64,000 bases of DNA from Tissierellales bacterium (GTDB lineage Bacteria > Bacillota > Clostridia > Tissierellales > Tissierellaceae), in contig JASLAT010000030.1 in assembly GCA_030146915.1 (NCBI GenBank), forward strand, positions 5,492-69,491. Reading direction: 5' to 3'. Below, piece by piece: positions 19,126-28,860 of this stretch. The position numbers and the translations under genes are program-made. Positions within the stretch are counted from its first letter, which is position 1. Every line of letters begins with the position of its first letter. The notes beneath the pieces are model-generated. The model did no database searches. It worked only from the letters and a program-made list of their open reading frames with translations, and had not been told where the DNA came from.

Positions 19126-20493
19126 TTATAATATTGCTGGTAATAATAATAAAGCTAGTGATATAAATATACCTGAGTAAATTAATATCATTAAACAGAA
19201 TCCCATAATATCTCTAGCTCCTAATCCTGCTATTCCTAGTGCTGGTAATGCCCAGAATGGTTGAATCATGTTCGTCCAAGCATCTCCCCAAGCTATAGCT
19301 ATACCTGTAAGGGCAGGATCTACTCCTAATTTTACTGCAGCCGGCATCATAATTGGTGCCTGAACTGCCCATTGTCCTCCACCTGAAGGAACAAAGAAGT
19401 TAACAACTCCCGCTGCTAGGAAAGTAAATACTGGGAAAGTTTTTGCTGTTGATATACTTACAAACCAGTCTGAAATTAATCCCGCTAAGTTAGCGCCTGT
19501 TACTGCATTCGCTCCAGTCATCATACCCATTATACCTGCATAGAATGGGAATTGTAGGATAATTCCTGACGCACCTTTAGTTGCTTCTGCAACTGCATGA
19601 ACATATTTTCTTGGAGTTTGGTGTAATAAAATACCAAAAATCAAGAATATAAAGTTAACTATGTTCAGGTTTAAATCGAAACCATTTCTTCTGAAATAAA
19701 CTATTAAATATACGAATCCCATTAAAAACACTAAAAAACTTATTAATTTACTGTTTTCGATTTTATCTGCTGGTGTATCATTTTTACTTAATTCTGGATC
19801 TTCTTCAGCATCTGCTAATAAAGCTGGATCAACTATAACTCTATCTTGTAATTTCTTAGGATGCATAGCCCTATTAATTAATGGTAATGTTAAAATAAGT
19901 CCAAAAGATATAATTAAATTAATAGGTGAAAATATAGTTAGAGCTGTTGATATTGGCTCTGTTACACCGCCTGCTGTTGTTAATGCTAAATCTACGTCTT
20001 TACTTGCTAATGTTAAAGGTATTGATGCTGATATACCACCATGCCATACTAAGAATCCTGTATATGCTGCAGCTATTAAAAGTCTGTAGTCTACATCTTT
20101 AATTTTCTTAGCTATTTCTCTAGCGTATAAAGCACCTATAACTAGACCGAATCCCCAGTTTAACCAACAAGCTATTGCTGCTACTAATGATACTGCAAAA
20201 ATTGCTTGTTCAGCTGAGTTAACTGGCTTAGTCATATTCTTTAATCCTTTAGTTATAAGATCAGAACTTGCAAGAGCATGACCTGTTACTAAAACTAAAG
20301 TCATCTGCATTGAGAATCCTAATAGGGCCCAAACCCCGTCACCCCAGTGAGTAACCATTTCAACTGGCGTCTGTCCTGTAAAGATTACTCCCAGTATAAG
20401 TGTTCCTATTGTTAAAAAAACTGCAAATAAGAACGCATCCGGTAAGTATTTTTGTACCAGGGATACAAAAAAGTTTGTTAATTTTTGAAACAT
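19126..20493 (-). CDS. atoE: Short-chain fatty acid transporter, AtoE family
   Basis: 455 residues, about 11-12 membrane segments. Starts QKLTNFFVSLVQKYLPDAF, the typical N-terminus of the AtoE/short-chain fatty acid permease family; VNFFVPSGGGQWAVQAP and GDAWTNMIQPFWALP are further signatures. Probably moves acetoacetate, butyrate or similar acids across the membrane. It follows the CoA-transferase genes but has its own 210-base leader with an 11-bp inverted repeat. Direction of transport (uptake or export) cannot be told from sequence. Confidence 0.92.
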   Translation of the reverse strand: MFQKLTNFFVSLVQKYLPDAFLFAVFLTIGTLILGVIFTGQTPVEMVTHWGDGVWALLGFSMQMTLVLVTGHALASSDLITKGLKNMTKPVNSAEQAIFAVSLVAAIACWLNWGFGLVIGALYAREIAKKIKDVDYRLLIAAAYTGFLVWHGGISASIPLTLASKDVDLALTTAGGVTEPISTALTIFSPINLIISFGLILTLPLINRAMHPKKLQDRVIVDPALLADAEEDPELSKNDTPADKIENSKLISFLVFLMGFVYLIVYFRRNGFDLNLNIVNFIFLIFGILLHQTPRKYVHAVAEATKGASGIILQFPFYAGIMGMMTGANAVTGANLAGLISDWFVSISTAKTFPVFTFLAAGVVNFFVPSGGGQWAVQAPIMMPAAVKLGVDPALTGIAIAWGDAWTNMIQPFWALPALGIAGLGARDIMGFCLMILIYSGIFISLALLLLPAIL

Positions 20494-20542
20494 TATATAT
20501 ACCCTCCTCTTCTTTAGATAGTAAATAAATATAATGAATATA

Positions 20543-20567
20543 TATAAAGATATTATATATCTTTATA
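20543..20567. promoter_or_regulatory. Inverted repeat in the atoE leader
   Basis: Perfect 11-bp arms TATAAAGATAT (20543-20553) and ATATCTTTATA (20557-20567) around TAT, 50-75 bases before the atoE start. Possible operator or RNA hairpin; AT-rich. Confidence 0.4.
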
Positions 20568-20650
20568 GCTCTTTAATCTTTTATAATATATATTTTAATT
20601 TGACTATTTATCTAAATATAGTTTAAACATAAGTAGAAAATATTAAAAAT

Positions 20651-20682
20651 AAAACGCCCATGAAGAAATTCATAAGCGTTTT
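20651..20682 (-). terminator. atoA terminator
   Basis: Interrupted stem AAAACGC-CC-ATGAA / TTCAT-AA-GCGTTTT around GAAA, followed by TTTTTAATA on the minus strand. Confidence 0.65.
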
Positions 20683-20703
20683 ATCCAAGTATATTAATAC
20701 TAA

Positions 20704-21354
20704 TTAGTATTCCATTTTCTTAATATCTTCTGGGATTATAAGTTCTGCTTCTGTAGCTGCTTGAACTTCTTCCACTGTATAATCTTCATTTATTTCTCTT
20801 AATACAATTCCTTCGTCTGTAACTTCCATAACACCCATTTCTGTAACTATCATATCTACTTGATTAGCTGCAGTTAATGGTAGAGTACATTCTTTAAGAA
20901 TTTTAGGATTTCCTTTTATAGTATGTTCCATAGCAACTATAACTTTTTTAGCTCCTACTACAAGGTCCATAGCTCCACCCATTCCTGGTACCATTTTACC
21001 TGGAATCATCCAGTTAGCTAAGTTACCTTTTTCGTCTACTTGTAAAGCACCTAAAACTGTCATATCTACGTGTCCACCACGGATTATTAAGAATGAAGTT
21101 GCTGAATCAAAGAACATTCCACCTGGTTTAATTGATGAAGGTTGTCCTCCAGCATTTACTACGTCCCAATCTTCTTCTCCTTCTTTTGGAGCTGGTCCTA
21201 TTCCTAAGAAACCATTTTCTGATTGAAATACTGCTTCTACGCCTGGCTCTAAATAGTTAGCTACCATTGTTGGCATTCCTATACCAAGGTTAACCACATC
21301 GCCATCGTTTACTTCTTTAGCTACTCTTCTTGTTATAATTTCTTTATTATTCAT
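20704..21354 (-). CDS. atoA: Acetate/butyrate-acetoacetate CoA-transferase, beta subunit
   Basis: 216 residues. With AtoD forms the CoA-transferase that exchanges CoA between acetoacetyl-CoA and acetate or butyrate. The catalytic Glu is in [12 protein letters not shown], and [19 protein letters not shown] is typical. It overlaps atoD by 8 bases. In a lysine fermenter this enzyme activates acetoacetate made by Kce. Confidence 0.94.
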   Translation of the reverse strand: MNNKEIITRRVAKEVNDGDVVNLGIGMPTMVANYLEPGVEAVFQSENGFLGIGPAPKEGEEDWDVVNAGGQPSSIKPGGMFFDSATSFLIIRGGHVDMTVLGALQVDEKGNLANWMIPGKMVPGMGGAMDLVVGAKKVIVAMEHTIKGNPKILKECTLPLTAANQVDMIVTEMGVMEVTDEGIVLREINEDYTVEEVQAATEAELIIPEDIKKMEY

Positions 21355-22012
21355 TATCTAGTGCACCTCCATCTACAATGTAATCTACGAAGATTCCAGG
21401 AGTTACAACATGTGCTTGATCTATTTCTCCTACTTCTACTATTTCTTCAGCTTCCACTATTACCATATCAGCAGCTCCAGCCATAAGTTCGTTGAAGTTT
21501 CTTGTTGCACCTCTATAAACTATGTTTCCTGATTTGTCCACTGTATGTCCAACTATTAGTGCTACGTCAGCTTTTATAGGTTTTTCTAATAAATATTCTT
21601 TTCCGTCTACAGTTATTTTTTCTTTACCTTCTTCAACAACTGTACCTACTCCTGTTGGAGTTAAGAATCCACCAAGTCCTGCAGCTTGAGCTCTTATTCT
21701 CTCAGCTAAAGTTCCTTGTGGTACTAAAGTAACATTCATTTCACCTTCGTTCATTTGTCTTCCAGTTTCTTTGTTAGTTCCAACGTGTGTAGCAATTAAG
21801 TTTTTAATTTGTTTATTAACAACTAGTTTACCTACTCCGTTTTCAACAAATCCTGTATCATTTCCTATTAATGTTAAGTCTTTTACGCCTTTTTCTGCTA
21901 AAGCTTCTAATATTCTTAAAGGAGCTCCACAGTTTAAGAATCCACCAACCATTATAGTCATACCATCTTCTATATGGTTAATAGCTTCTTCTAAGCTAAT
22001 AATTTTACTCAC
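21347..22012 (-). CDS. atoD: Acetate/butyrate-acetoacetate CoA-transferase, alpha subunit
   Basis: 221 residues. CoA-binding partner of Ato[19 protein letters not shown] and the signature [20 protein letters not shown] are visible. Starts with GTG after GGGAGG. Translationally coupled to atoA. A hairpin at 22070-22091 separates it from the thiolase gene, so it may be expressed partly by read-through. Confidence 0.94.
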   Translation of the reverse strand: MSKIISLEEAINHIEDGMTIMVGGFLNCGAPLRILEALAEKGVKDLTLIGNDTGFVENGVGKLVVNKQIKNLIATHVGTNKETGRQMNEGEMNVTLVPQGTLAERIRAQAAGLGGFLTPTGVGTVVEEGKEKITVDGKEYLLEKPIKADVALIVGHTVDKSGNIVYRGATRNFNELMAGAADMVIVEAEEIVEVGEIDQAHVVTPGIFVDYIVDGGALDNE

Positions 22013-22069
22013 AAAAATACCTCCCTTTTCCCTATCCTAAACTTAAGTTATTTATTTTATATCAAATCA

Positions 22070-22091
22070 ATAAGCTGGCAAGCCAGCTTAT
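22070..22091 (-). terminator. Hairpin between thiolase and atoD
   Basis: 10-bp arms ATAAGCTGGC and GCCAGCTTAT separated by AA. The following sequence is only moderately T-rich, so it may be a partial terminator or a processing or stabilising hairpin that sets thiolase above atoDA. Confidence 0.55.
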
Positions 22092-22132
22092 CGATTTTAT
22101 ACCCATTATTAAAGATAATTATCTATTATTTA

Positions 22133-23311
22133 TTATCTTTCAACTATCATAGCAATACCTTGACCGCCACCGATACAAAGTGTTGCTAATCCTTTTTTAG
22201 CATCTCTCTTAGCCATTTCGTGTAATAATGTTACTAATATTCTAGCTCCTGAAGCACCTATAGGGTGACCAAGTGCTATAGCTCCACCATTAACGTTAAC
22301 TTTATCCATGTCGAAACCTAATTCAGTTGCAACTGATAATGCTTGAGAAGCGAAAGCTTCGTTAGCTTCGATTAAGTCTAAGTCTTCTACTCCTATACCT
22401 GCTTTTTCTAAAGCTTTTTTACTTGAAGGTATTGGTCCTGTACCCATTACGCTTGGGTCAACACCAGCTGAAGCATATGAAACTATAGTAGCTAATGGTT
22501 CAACTCCTAATTCTTTAGCTTTTTCTTCACTCATAACAACGATTGCTGCTGCACCGTCATTTATTCCTGAAGCGTTTGCTGCAGTAACTGTACCATCTTT
22601 TTTGAATGCTGGTCTTAATTTAGCGATTCCTTCTGCAGTAGTACCGAATTTTGGATATTCATCTGTATCTACTACTATTGGATCACCTTTTCTTTGAGGA
22701 ACTTCTACTGCTACGATTTCATCTTTAAATCTTCCTGATGTTACAGCTTTTTCTGCTCTTTGTTGAGAAGTTGCTGCTAATTCATCTTGTTGCTCTCTAG
22801 TGAATCCGTATTTTTCTGCAATGTTTTCTGCAGTTATTCCCATATGGTAGTCGTTAAATGCATCCCATAGACCATCTTTAATCATAGTGTCTATAAGTTT
22901 TCCGTCTCCCATTCTTTGTCCCCATCTTACTTTATCTAAAACATATGGAGCTTGACTCATTGATTCAGTACCACCTGCAACTACTATGTCTGCATCTCCA
23001 GCTAAGATAGCTTGTGCAGCTATAGCTACAGTTTTAAGTCCTGAACCACATACTTTGTTTACAGTATATGAAGGAACTTCTATTGGTATACCTGCTGCTA
23101 TTGATACTTGTCTTGCAACGTTTTGTCCAAGTCCTGCTTGTAAAACGTTACCATAGATTAATTCATCTACTTGCTCAGGTTTAACATTAGCTCTTTTTAA
23201 AGCTTCTACAACTGTAGTTTTACCTAAATCAACTGCTGTAACGTTTTTTAAACTTCCTCCAAATGATCCTATCGGTGTTCTTACTGCTGACGCTATTACT
23301 ACTTTTTTCAT
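22133..23311 (-). CDS. thlA: Acetyl-CoA acetyltransferase (thiolase)
   Basis: 392 residues from the ATG at 23311, chosen for AGGAGGAG just upstream. Catalyses the condensation of two acetyl-CoA to acetoacetyl-CoA and the reverse. Catalytic Cys in [11 protein letters not shown], His in [10 protein letters not shown] and the second Cys in [10 protein letters not shown] are all present. Cytoplasmic. It heads the ato genes and lies directly downstream of an array of three palindromes that follows the regulator gene, so it is the likely regulated target. Confidence 0.96.
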   Translation of the reverse strand: MKKVVIASAVRTPIGSFGGSLKNVTAVDLGKTTVVEALKRANVKPEQVDELIYGNVLQAGLGQNVARQVSIAAGIPIEVPSYTVNKVCGSGLKTVAIAAQAILAGDADIVVAGGTESMSQAPYVLDKVRWGQRMGDGKLIDTMIKDGLWDAFNDYHMGITAENIAEKYGFTREQQDELAATSQQRAEKAVTSGRFKDEIVAVEVPQRKGDPIVVDTDEYPKFGTTAEGIAKLRPAFKKDGTVTAANASGINDGAAAIVVMSEEKAKELGVEPLATIVSYASAGVDPSVMGTGPIPSSKKALEKAGIGVEDLDLIEANEAFASQALSVATELGFDMDKVNVNGGAIALGHPIGASGARILVTLLHEMAKRDAKKGLATLCIGGGQGIAMIVER

Positions 23312-23368
23312 ATTACTCCTCCTATTTTGTAAATAATATATTTTCAATTGTTCTAAACAAGCTAAATT

Positions 23369-23399
23369 ATTATGCCAAAAATAGTTTATTTATTGTCAA
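23369..23399 (-). promoter_or_regulatory. Possible sigma-A promoter of thlA
   Basis: TTGACA (23394-23399) and the extended -10 TGGCATAAT with CATAAT at 23369-23374, spacer 19 bases, reading on the minus strand. The same stretch has a GG...GC pair 12 bases apart, not the 10 needed for a sigma-54 promoter. Confidence 0.4.
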
Positions 23400-23484
23400 A
23401 CTTGGTTTTTTGACTAATTATCGCTCCCAGAACAACTGAACTCCAACTGCTATCCCCAAGTTTTTATATTATAATATAGTTATT

Positions 23485-23576
23485 TGTATCATTTGTGCTA
23501 CGTAATGAATGTAACTTAACTTTTTTGTAGCAGTTTTGATACACTTTATTTTTTTCAATGTACACCTTAGTGTACA
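23485..23576. promoter_or_regulatory. Array of three 18-bp palindromic activator sites
   Basis: Three 18-bp elements of the form TGTA-N10-TACA: TGTATCATTTGTGCTACG (23485-23502, imperfect), TGTAGCAGTTTTGATACA (23526-23543) and the palindrome TGTACACCTTAGTGTACA (23559-23576; arms TGTACAC/GTGTACA). Centres are 41 and 33 bp apart, close to whole helical turns. They lie upstream of thlA and just past the AAA+ regulator gene, the layout of upstream activating sequences. Confidence 0.6.
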
Positions 23577-23584
23577 CAACTATA

Positions 23585-24973
23585 TTATATATCATATTTG
23601 TCCATTCGTCTATACAAAGATGTCCTATGAATACCTAATAATTTTGCTGCCTCTGTCCTATTACCAGCTGAAAGATGTAGAGCTTCAAGTATTGCATTCT
23701 TTTCTGCATCATCTACTATTTCTTCTAAAGATTTAGATCCAACTCCCATAGGTCTAGATAGTCTAAAATTATTTTTTGTCTTATCTAGTATTCTCTCAGG
23801 AAGATCTGCTGGTGTAATATGTTTCTTACTAGTTAGATTAAGAGCCCTTTCTAAAACATTTCTAAGTTCTCTAACATTACCAGGCCATTTATAGGAAGAT
23901 AGAATTGACTTAGTCTCTTCTGTTAAAAACTTTTCCTCTAAGTTTAACTCCTGGCATAATTTAACTAACATATCTTCAGCTAAAAGTACAACATCCTCTA
24001 ATCTATCTCTTAGGGGTGGCACATCTATAGATATAACATTTAATCTATAATATAAATCCTCCCTAAAAAGACCTTCCTGTACCTTAATTTCTAAATCCTC
24101 ATTACTTGCCGCTATTAATCTAGCATCTAGACTGATTTTTCTATTGCTGCCTACTGGTTCAAACTCTTTAGCCTCTAAAACTCTAAGAAGTTTAACCTGC
24201 ATGTCCAGAGACATATTTCCTATTTCATCTAGAAATATAGTCCCTCCCGAGGCCATCTCAAGTTTACCAATTTTCCCTTGCTGATTTGCCCCCTTGAAAA
24301 CTCCAGCTTGGTAACCAAATAACTCTGACTCTATTAAACCTTTAGGTATGGCCGCACAATTTATAGCTAAAAATGGACCATCCTTCCTATAGCCTGCCTT
24401 ATGTATTGCCTCTGCAAAAAGCTCCTTACCCGTACCAGATTCACCAGTTATTAAAACTGTAGAATTAGTCTCTGCTGCTCTTTTAGCTATAGATTTTAGG
24501 TATTTCATCTTATTATTATTTGTTAAAATATTATCAAATGAGTGCTTAACCTGCTCAATTCTTTGAATTTCACCTTTATAGATATTTATCTTAGATTGAA
24601 GATCTAGAAGGTGATGGGCCAGCTCCTTTACCTCATTGATATCTTTAAAAAGAACTGTCCCTAAAGCACCTATGACTTCTCCGTCTATTACTATAGGAAT
24701 TCTATTTGTAATCATATCATGACCTTGTATTCTTTGAACATCTCTTAATTCTTCAACACCTGTTTTAACAACTATATGCATTCTGGTGTTCTCTATAACT
24801 TGGTCAATAGGCTTCCCTATAGCTTCTGCTTCCTTTATTCCAAGTAGCTTGTCATAGTTAATCATGACAACCCTACCATCCCTATCCACTAAGACATATC
24901 CTTCATATGCATAGTTTAACACATCTTCTATAGTTTTTAAACTCCTACTTAATTCTTTTAGTCTTTTATCCAT
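23585..24973 (-). CDS. PAS-AAA+-Fis enhancer-binding regulator with degenerate GAFTGA
   Basis: 462 residues. PAS-type sensor at about 10-120, AAA+ domain at about 147-380 with Walker A GESGTGKE (177-184) and Walker B GGTIFLDE (243-250), and a Fis-type helix-turn-helix at the C-terminus (AGNRTEAAKLLGIHRTSLYR). The class activates sigma-54 RNA polymerase. Here the GAFTGA loop reads GVFKGA (224-229), replacing the Thr that contacts sigma-54. It probably controls thlA and the ato genes. It starts 34 bases after wecB and may be cotranscribed with it. Confidence 0.88.
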   Translation of the reverse strand: MDKRLKELSRSLKTIEDVLNYAYEGYVLVDRDGRVVMINYDKLLGIKEAEAIGKPIDQVIENTRMHIVVKTGVEELRDVQRIQGHDMITNRIPIVIDGEVIGALGTVLFKDINEVKELAHHLLDLQSKINIYKGEIQRIEQVKHSFDNILTNNNKMKYLKSIAKRAAETNSTVLITGESGTGKELFAEAIHKAGYRKDGPFLAINCAAIPKGLIESELFGYQAGVFKGANQQGKIGKLEMASGGTIFLDEIGNMSLDMQVKLLRVLEAKEFEPVGSNRKISLDARLIAASNEDLEIKVQEGLFREDLYYRLNVISIDVPPLRDRLEDVVLLAEDMLVKLCQELNLEEKFLTEETKSILSSYKWPGNVRELRNVLERALNLTSKKHITPADLPERILDKTKNNFRLSRPMGVGSKSLEEIVDDAEKNAILEALHLSAGNRTEAAKLLGIHRTSLYRRMDKYDI

Positions 24974-25007
24974 TATATATCCACTCCATACTTGATGACA
25001 GGGATAA

Positions 25008-26117
25008 TTATTTGTAGTCCTCTACTAAAGCATCTACAATTCTTTTAGCTGCTTCTCCATCCCCATAAGGATTAACTGCATTAGCCATTTTTAAGTAGTC
25101 CTCCCTACTTGAAACTAAAAGATCTAAGTTTTCATAGATTTTTTCATAAGAAGTTCCTACTAACTTTGCTGTTCCTGATTCTATCCCCTCTGGTCTTTCT
25201 GTCTCTTCCCTTACTACTAAAACAGGTTTACCTAAAGTTGGTGCTTCTTCTTGTAGGCCACCTGAATCCGTTACAACCATATAAGTCTTAGCCATTAAAT
25301 TAGTAAAAGGTTCATAATCTAAAGGTTCTATAAGATGAACCCTATCTAATGTACCTAATATTCTATCAGCTATCTCCCTAACTTTTGGGTTAAGATGTAT
25401 AGGAAATATTACCTCTACATCATCATGCTTAAGAACTACGTCCCTTACAGCTGTGAATATATTCTCCATAGGAAGTCCAATATTTTCCCTCCTGTGGCTT
25501 GTTAAAAGAATAACCTTACTATTATCATAGTCTATATTATTCAATAAGTCTATTTGGAATTTATAATGGTCTTTGACTGTATATTTGAGTGCATCTATAA
25601 CAGTATTACCTGTTATATAGATTTTTTCTTTATCATATCCTTCTTTTAACAAGTTATCTTCGTTTCTCTGTGTAGGTGCAAAGTGATAGTTAGCTAAAAC
25701 TCCAGTCATCATTCTATTAGCTTCCTCTGGATAAGGTGAATAAATATTACCACTTCTCAGTCCAGCTTCTACATGACCTATTTTTACCTTTTGATAAAAA
25801 GCTGCTAAAGCACCTGCAAAAACTGTAGTAGTATCCCCTTGTACCAAAACAACATCAGGCTCCTCTTTCATTATAACCTCTTCTAAACCTTTCAAAGATT
25901 TCATGGTTATATCTGTTAGCGATTGACCTGGTTCAAAGATATTAAGATCATAGTCTGGAACTATTTCAAATAAATTTAATACTTGATCTAGCATTTCTCT
26001 ATGTTGAGCTGTTATACATACTATAGACTCAATACCCTCTCTTTTTTCAAGCTCCTTAACTATAGGAGCCATCTTTATACCCTCTGGCCTGGTTCCAAAT
26101 ACCGTTAAAACCTTCAT
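25008..26117 (-). CDS. wecB: UDP-N-acetylglucosamine 2-epimerase (non-hydrolysing)
   Basis: 369 residues from the ATG at 26117 (AGGAGG five bases upstream). Interconverts UDP-GlcNAc and UDP-ManNAc, supplying ManNAc for teichoic acid or capsule linkage units. Signatures VFGTRPEGIKMAP, HVEAGLRSG and TDSGGLQEEAPTLGKP are present. Follows the polyprenyl-phosphate GlcNAc-1-P transferase gene, its pathway partner, by 10 bases. Confidence 0.95.
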   Translation of the reverse strand: MKVLTVFGTRPEGIKMAPIVKELEKREGIESIVCITAQHREMLDQVLNLFEIVPDYDLNIFEPGQSLTDITMKSLKGLEEVIMKEEPDVVLVQGDTTTVFAGALAAFYQKVKIGHVEAGLRSGNIYSPYPEEANRMMTGVLANYHFAPTQRNEDNLLKEGYDKEKIYITGNTVIDALKYTVKDHYKFQIDLLNNIDYDNSKVILLTSHRRENIGLPMENIFTAVRDVVLKHDDVEVIFPIHLNPKVREIADRILGTLDRVHLIEPLDYEPFTNLMAKTYMVVTDSGGLQEEAPTLGKPVLVVREETERPEGIESGTAKLVGTSYEKIYENLDLLVSSREDYLKMANAVNPYGDGEAAKRIVDALVEDYK

Positions 26118-26127
26118 AAATACCTCC

Positions 26128-27177
26128 CTAGGAATCTTTCTTCCCATCTTTTTCAAAACTTCCAACCATAAGCGCAAACAATATGGCTGCTATAAATAAA
26201 ATTATAGATAATTGTACCGATTGCTTACTATTTACCTTAACTATAGAAACTGCTGTTGCTCCAAAAAATATGGATATACTATATAAAATTAAAACTGTTT
26301 TCTTTTGAGAATGTCCTCTTCTTAAAAGTCTATGATGTAAATGCCCCTTATCTGCTTGCATAGGATGCTGTCCTTTTGCTAACCTTCTACAAATAGCAAA
26401 AGTTGTATCAAAAATCGGTATACCTAAAACTAAAATAGGTACTACAACTGCTATGGTAGCTGCTGATTTCATTACCCCTTCTATTGATATGGCCGCAAGC
26501 ATAAATCCTAAGAACAAGGCACCTGCATCCCCCATGAAAATTGAGGCAGGATTAAAGTTATAAGGTAAAAAACCTAAAACTGCTCCCGCAAGGATTCCTG
26601 ATATCTTTACAGTCTCCATATATCCCAGTTTATATGCTACTAGCATAAGAGATAAACTAGAAATAGCCGTAACCCCTGCAGATAATCCATCTAACCCATC
26701 TATTAAGTTTATTGTATTTGTTATTCCAACCACCCAAAAAAGTGTTATCGGTATAGATATCCATAAGCTTAAAACTATCTTGGATGGCAAACTTGTAGGA
26801 AAAGGGTAGGTTAGAAATTCTATCCTAACCCCTCCTAAAATAAGTATTAATCCAGCTGCTATTTGGAATAGTAGTTTCTTTTTTGGACTTAAGTCTATAA
26901 AGTCATCAATAAGTCCTGATACCATTATAAGAGTGGCCCCTAATAAAGTAGCTATTAAGGCCCTATCATTCATAGGTAAGTATATCAGGGCTGAAATTAT
27001 CACTGCTAAATATATGGCTACTCCCCCTAAGTAAGGTATAGGTTTTTTATGCATTCTCCTATCATCCTTAGGTATATCAAATGCCCCTAATTTGAAGGCT
27101 ACTTTTCTACAAATAGGAGTAGCTATTAAAGCTATTATGAAAGATACCATTAATGGTACAATATAACTACCAGTCAC
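26128..27177 (-). CDS. tagO: Undecaprenyl-phosphate GlcNAc-1-phosphate transferase
   Basis: About 349 residues, some eleven membrane helices. Starts wall polymer synthesis by loading GlcNAc-1-P onto undecaprenyl phosphate. Family motifs: LIDDFIDLSPKKK (Asp-Asp), NLIDGLDGL, MGDAGALFLG and the GHLHHRLL motif of the WecA/TagO group. The GTG at 27177 has AGGAG eight bases upstream and is preferred over the GTG at 27186. Paired with wecB, as in Bacillota wall teichoic acid loci. Confidence 0.92.
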   Translation of the reverse strand: MTGSYIVPLMVSFIIALIATPICRKVAFKLGAFDIPKDDRRMHKKPIPYLGGVAIYLAVIISALIYLPMNDRALIATLLGATLIMVSGLIDDFIDLSPKKKLLFQIAAGLILILGGVRIEFLTYPFPTSLPSKIVLSLWISIPITLFWVVGITNTINLIDGLDGLSAGVTAISSLSLMLVAYKLGYMETVKISGILAGAVLGFLPYNFNPASIFMGDAGALFLGFMLAAISIEGVMKSAATIAVVVPILVLGIPIFDTTFAICRRLAKGQHPMQADKGHLHHRLLRRGHSQKKTVLILYSISIFFGATAVSIVKVNSKQSVQLSIILFIAAILFALMVGSFEKDGKKDS

Positions 27178-27191
27178 ACATTCCACTCCTT

Positions 27192-27848
<657 letters not shown>

Positions 27849-27933
27849 TTATTTTAATCCTTTTACATTATAACATAACTAAATTATTTTCCTATTAATT
27901 TTTCTATTTATTTATACTTCTAGACTTTAACAT

Positions 27934-27956
27934 AGCCAAGAATAATATTCTTGGCT
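27934..27956. terminator. Hairpin downstream of the rpiB fusion gene
   Basis: 10-bp arms AGCCAAGAAT / ATTCTTGGCT around AAT. The T-run is on the plus strand; on the minus strand, where the gene is, the tail is poor in T. Likely still the 3' end of the fusion transcript. Confidence 0.55.
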
Positions 27957-27970
27957 TTTTATATCTTTAT

Positions 27971-28849
27971 TTATTCTTCTATTTTATTAACTCTTCTTTC
28001 GTGTCTTCCGCCTTCAAACTCTTCATTTAACCAAGCCTTTACTACCTCTTTAGCCAGGTCTACTCCTATAACTCTACCACCCATAGCTAGCATGTTAGCG
28101 TTATTATGAGCAACACTCATTCTAGCAGAGTAAGTATCTGAACATAAGGCACATCTTATACCTTTAACTTTGTTAGCTGCTAAAGATATACCAATTCCTG
28201 TTCCACATATTACTATTCCTCTATCAATATGTCCATCAACAACAGCATGGGCAACCTTTCTACCATATTCTGGGTAATCAACTGATTCTGTAGAATCTGT
28301 TCCATAATCCCTTACTTCGTACCCTTCTTCTATTAAATACTTTCTTATCTCTTCTTTTAGTTCAAAGCCACCATGGTCGCTTCCTATTCCTATAGTTTCC
28401 ACATAATCCTCCTCAAGTTTTTCTATTAGTTTTTCTATAGACTTATATATTTGATCCCTAGTAGATGCATAAACATCATAAGATTGACCAAAAGGATCTG
28501 CTAAGTCCTCATTTATTGACCAAACATATTCTAATAAAGTATATACCCTTACTCCCTCTCCAAATTCATATCTTATACTTTCCTTATGGGACCTAGACAT
28601 AGTAAGTACTAAATCAAAGTTTTTTAACATTTCTCCTGTAACTTGCTTACTCCTATGTCCTCTTAAATCTAAGCCAAATTCCTCTAAAACTAAAATACTA
28701 TTTAAAGATGCTTCAAGACCAGGATAACTTGCTAATCCTGCTGATGATGCCCTGGCATCTAAACCGTGTTTTTCTGCCAAATCATTAAAAATAACTTCAG
28801 CCATGGGACTCCTGCAAGTATTTCCAGTACATACAAATAAAACTTTCAT
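27971..28849 (-). CDS. Fusion of arginine-phosphatase-like LMW-PTP with ribose-5-phosphate isomerase B
   Basis: 292 residues. Residues 1 to about 148 are a low-molecular-weight phosphatase: P-loop CTGNTCRS (Cys7 to Ser14, with Arg13) and acid loop DPF (Asp118). Thr11 is the residue known in Bacillus YwlE to select phosphoarginine. Residues about 152-292 are RpiB: SDHGG, the active Cys215 in ICGTGIGIS, and HNNANMLAMGGRV. In Bacillus the two are separate neighbouring genes (ywlE, ywlF). No frameshift explains the join; the linker is a short helix. Both halves keep their catalytic residues. Confidence 0.93.
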   Translation of the reverse strand: MKVLFVCTGNTCRSPMAEVIFNDLAEKHGLDARASSAGLASYPGLEASLNSILVLEEFGLDLRGHRSKQVTGEMLKNFDLVLTMSRSHKESIRYEFGEGVRVYTLLEYVWSINEDLADPFGQSYDVYASTRDQIYKSIEKLIEKLEEDYVETIGIGSDHGGFELKEEIRKYLIEEGYEVRDYGTDSTESVDYPEYGRKVAHAVVDGHIDRGIVICGTGIGISLAANKVKGIRCALCSDTYSARMSVAHNNANMLAMGGRVIGVDLAKEVVKAWLNEEFEGGRHERRVNKIEE

Positions 28850-28860
28850 TAAACCACCCT

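Noticed and set aside
23360..23380. Possible sigma-54 -24/-12 promoter before thlA
   Set aside because: TTGGCAT is present, but the GC element is 12 bases after GG, not 10, and lacks the TTGC form.
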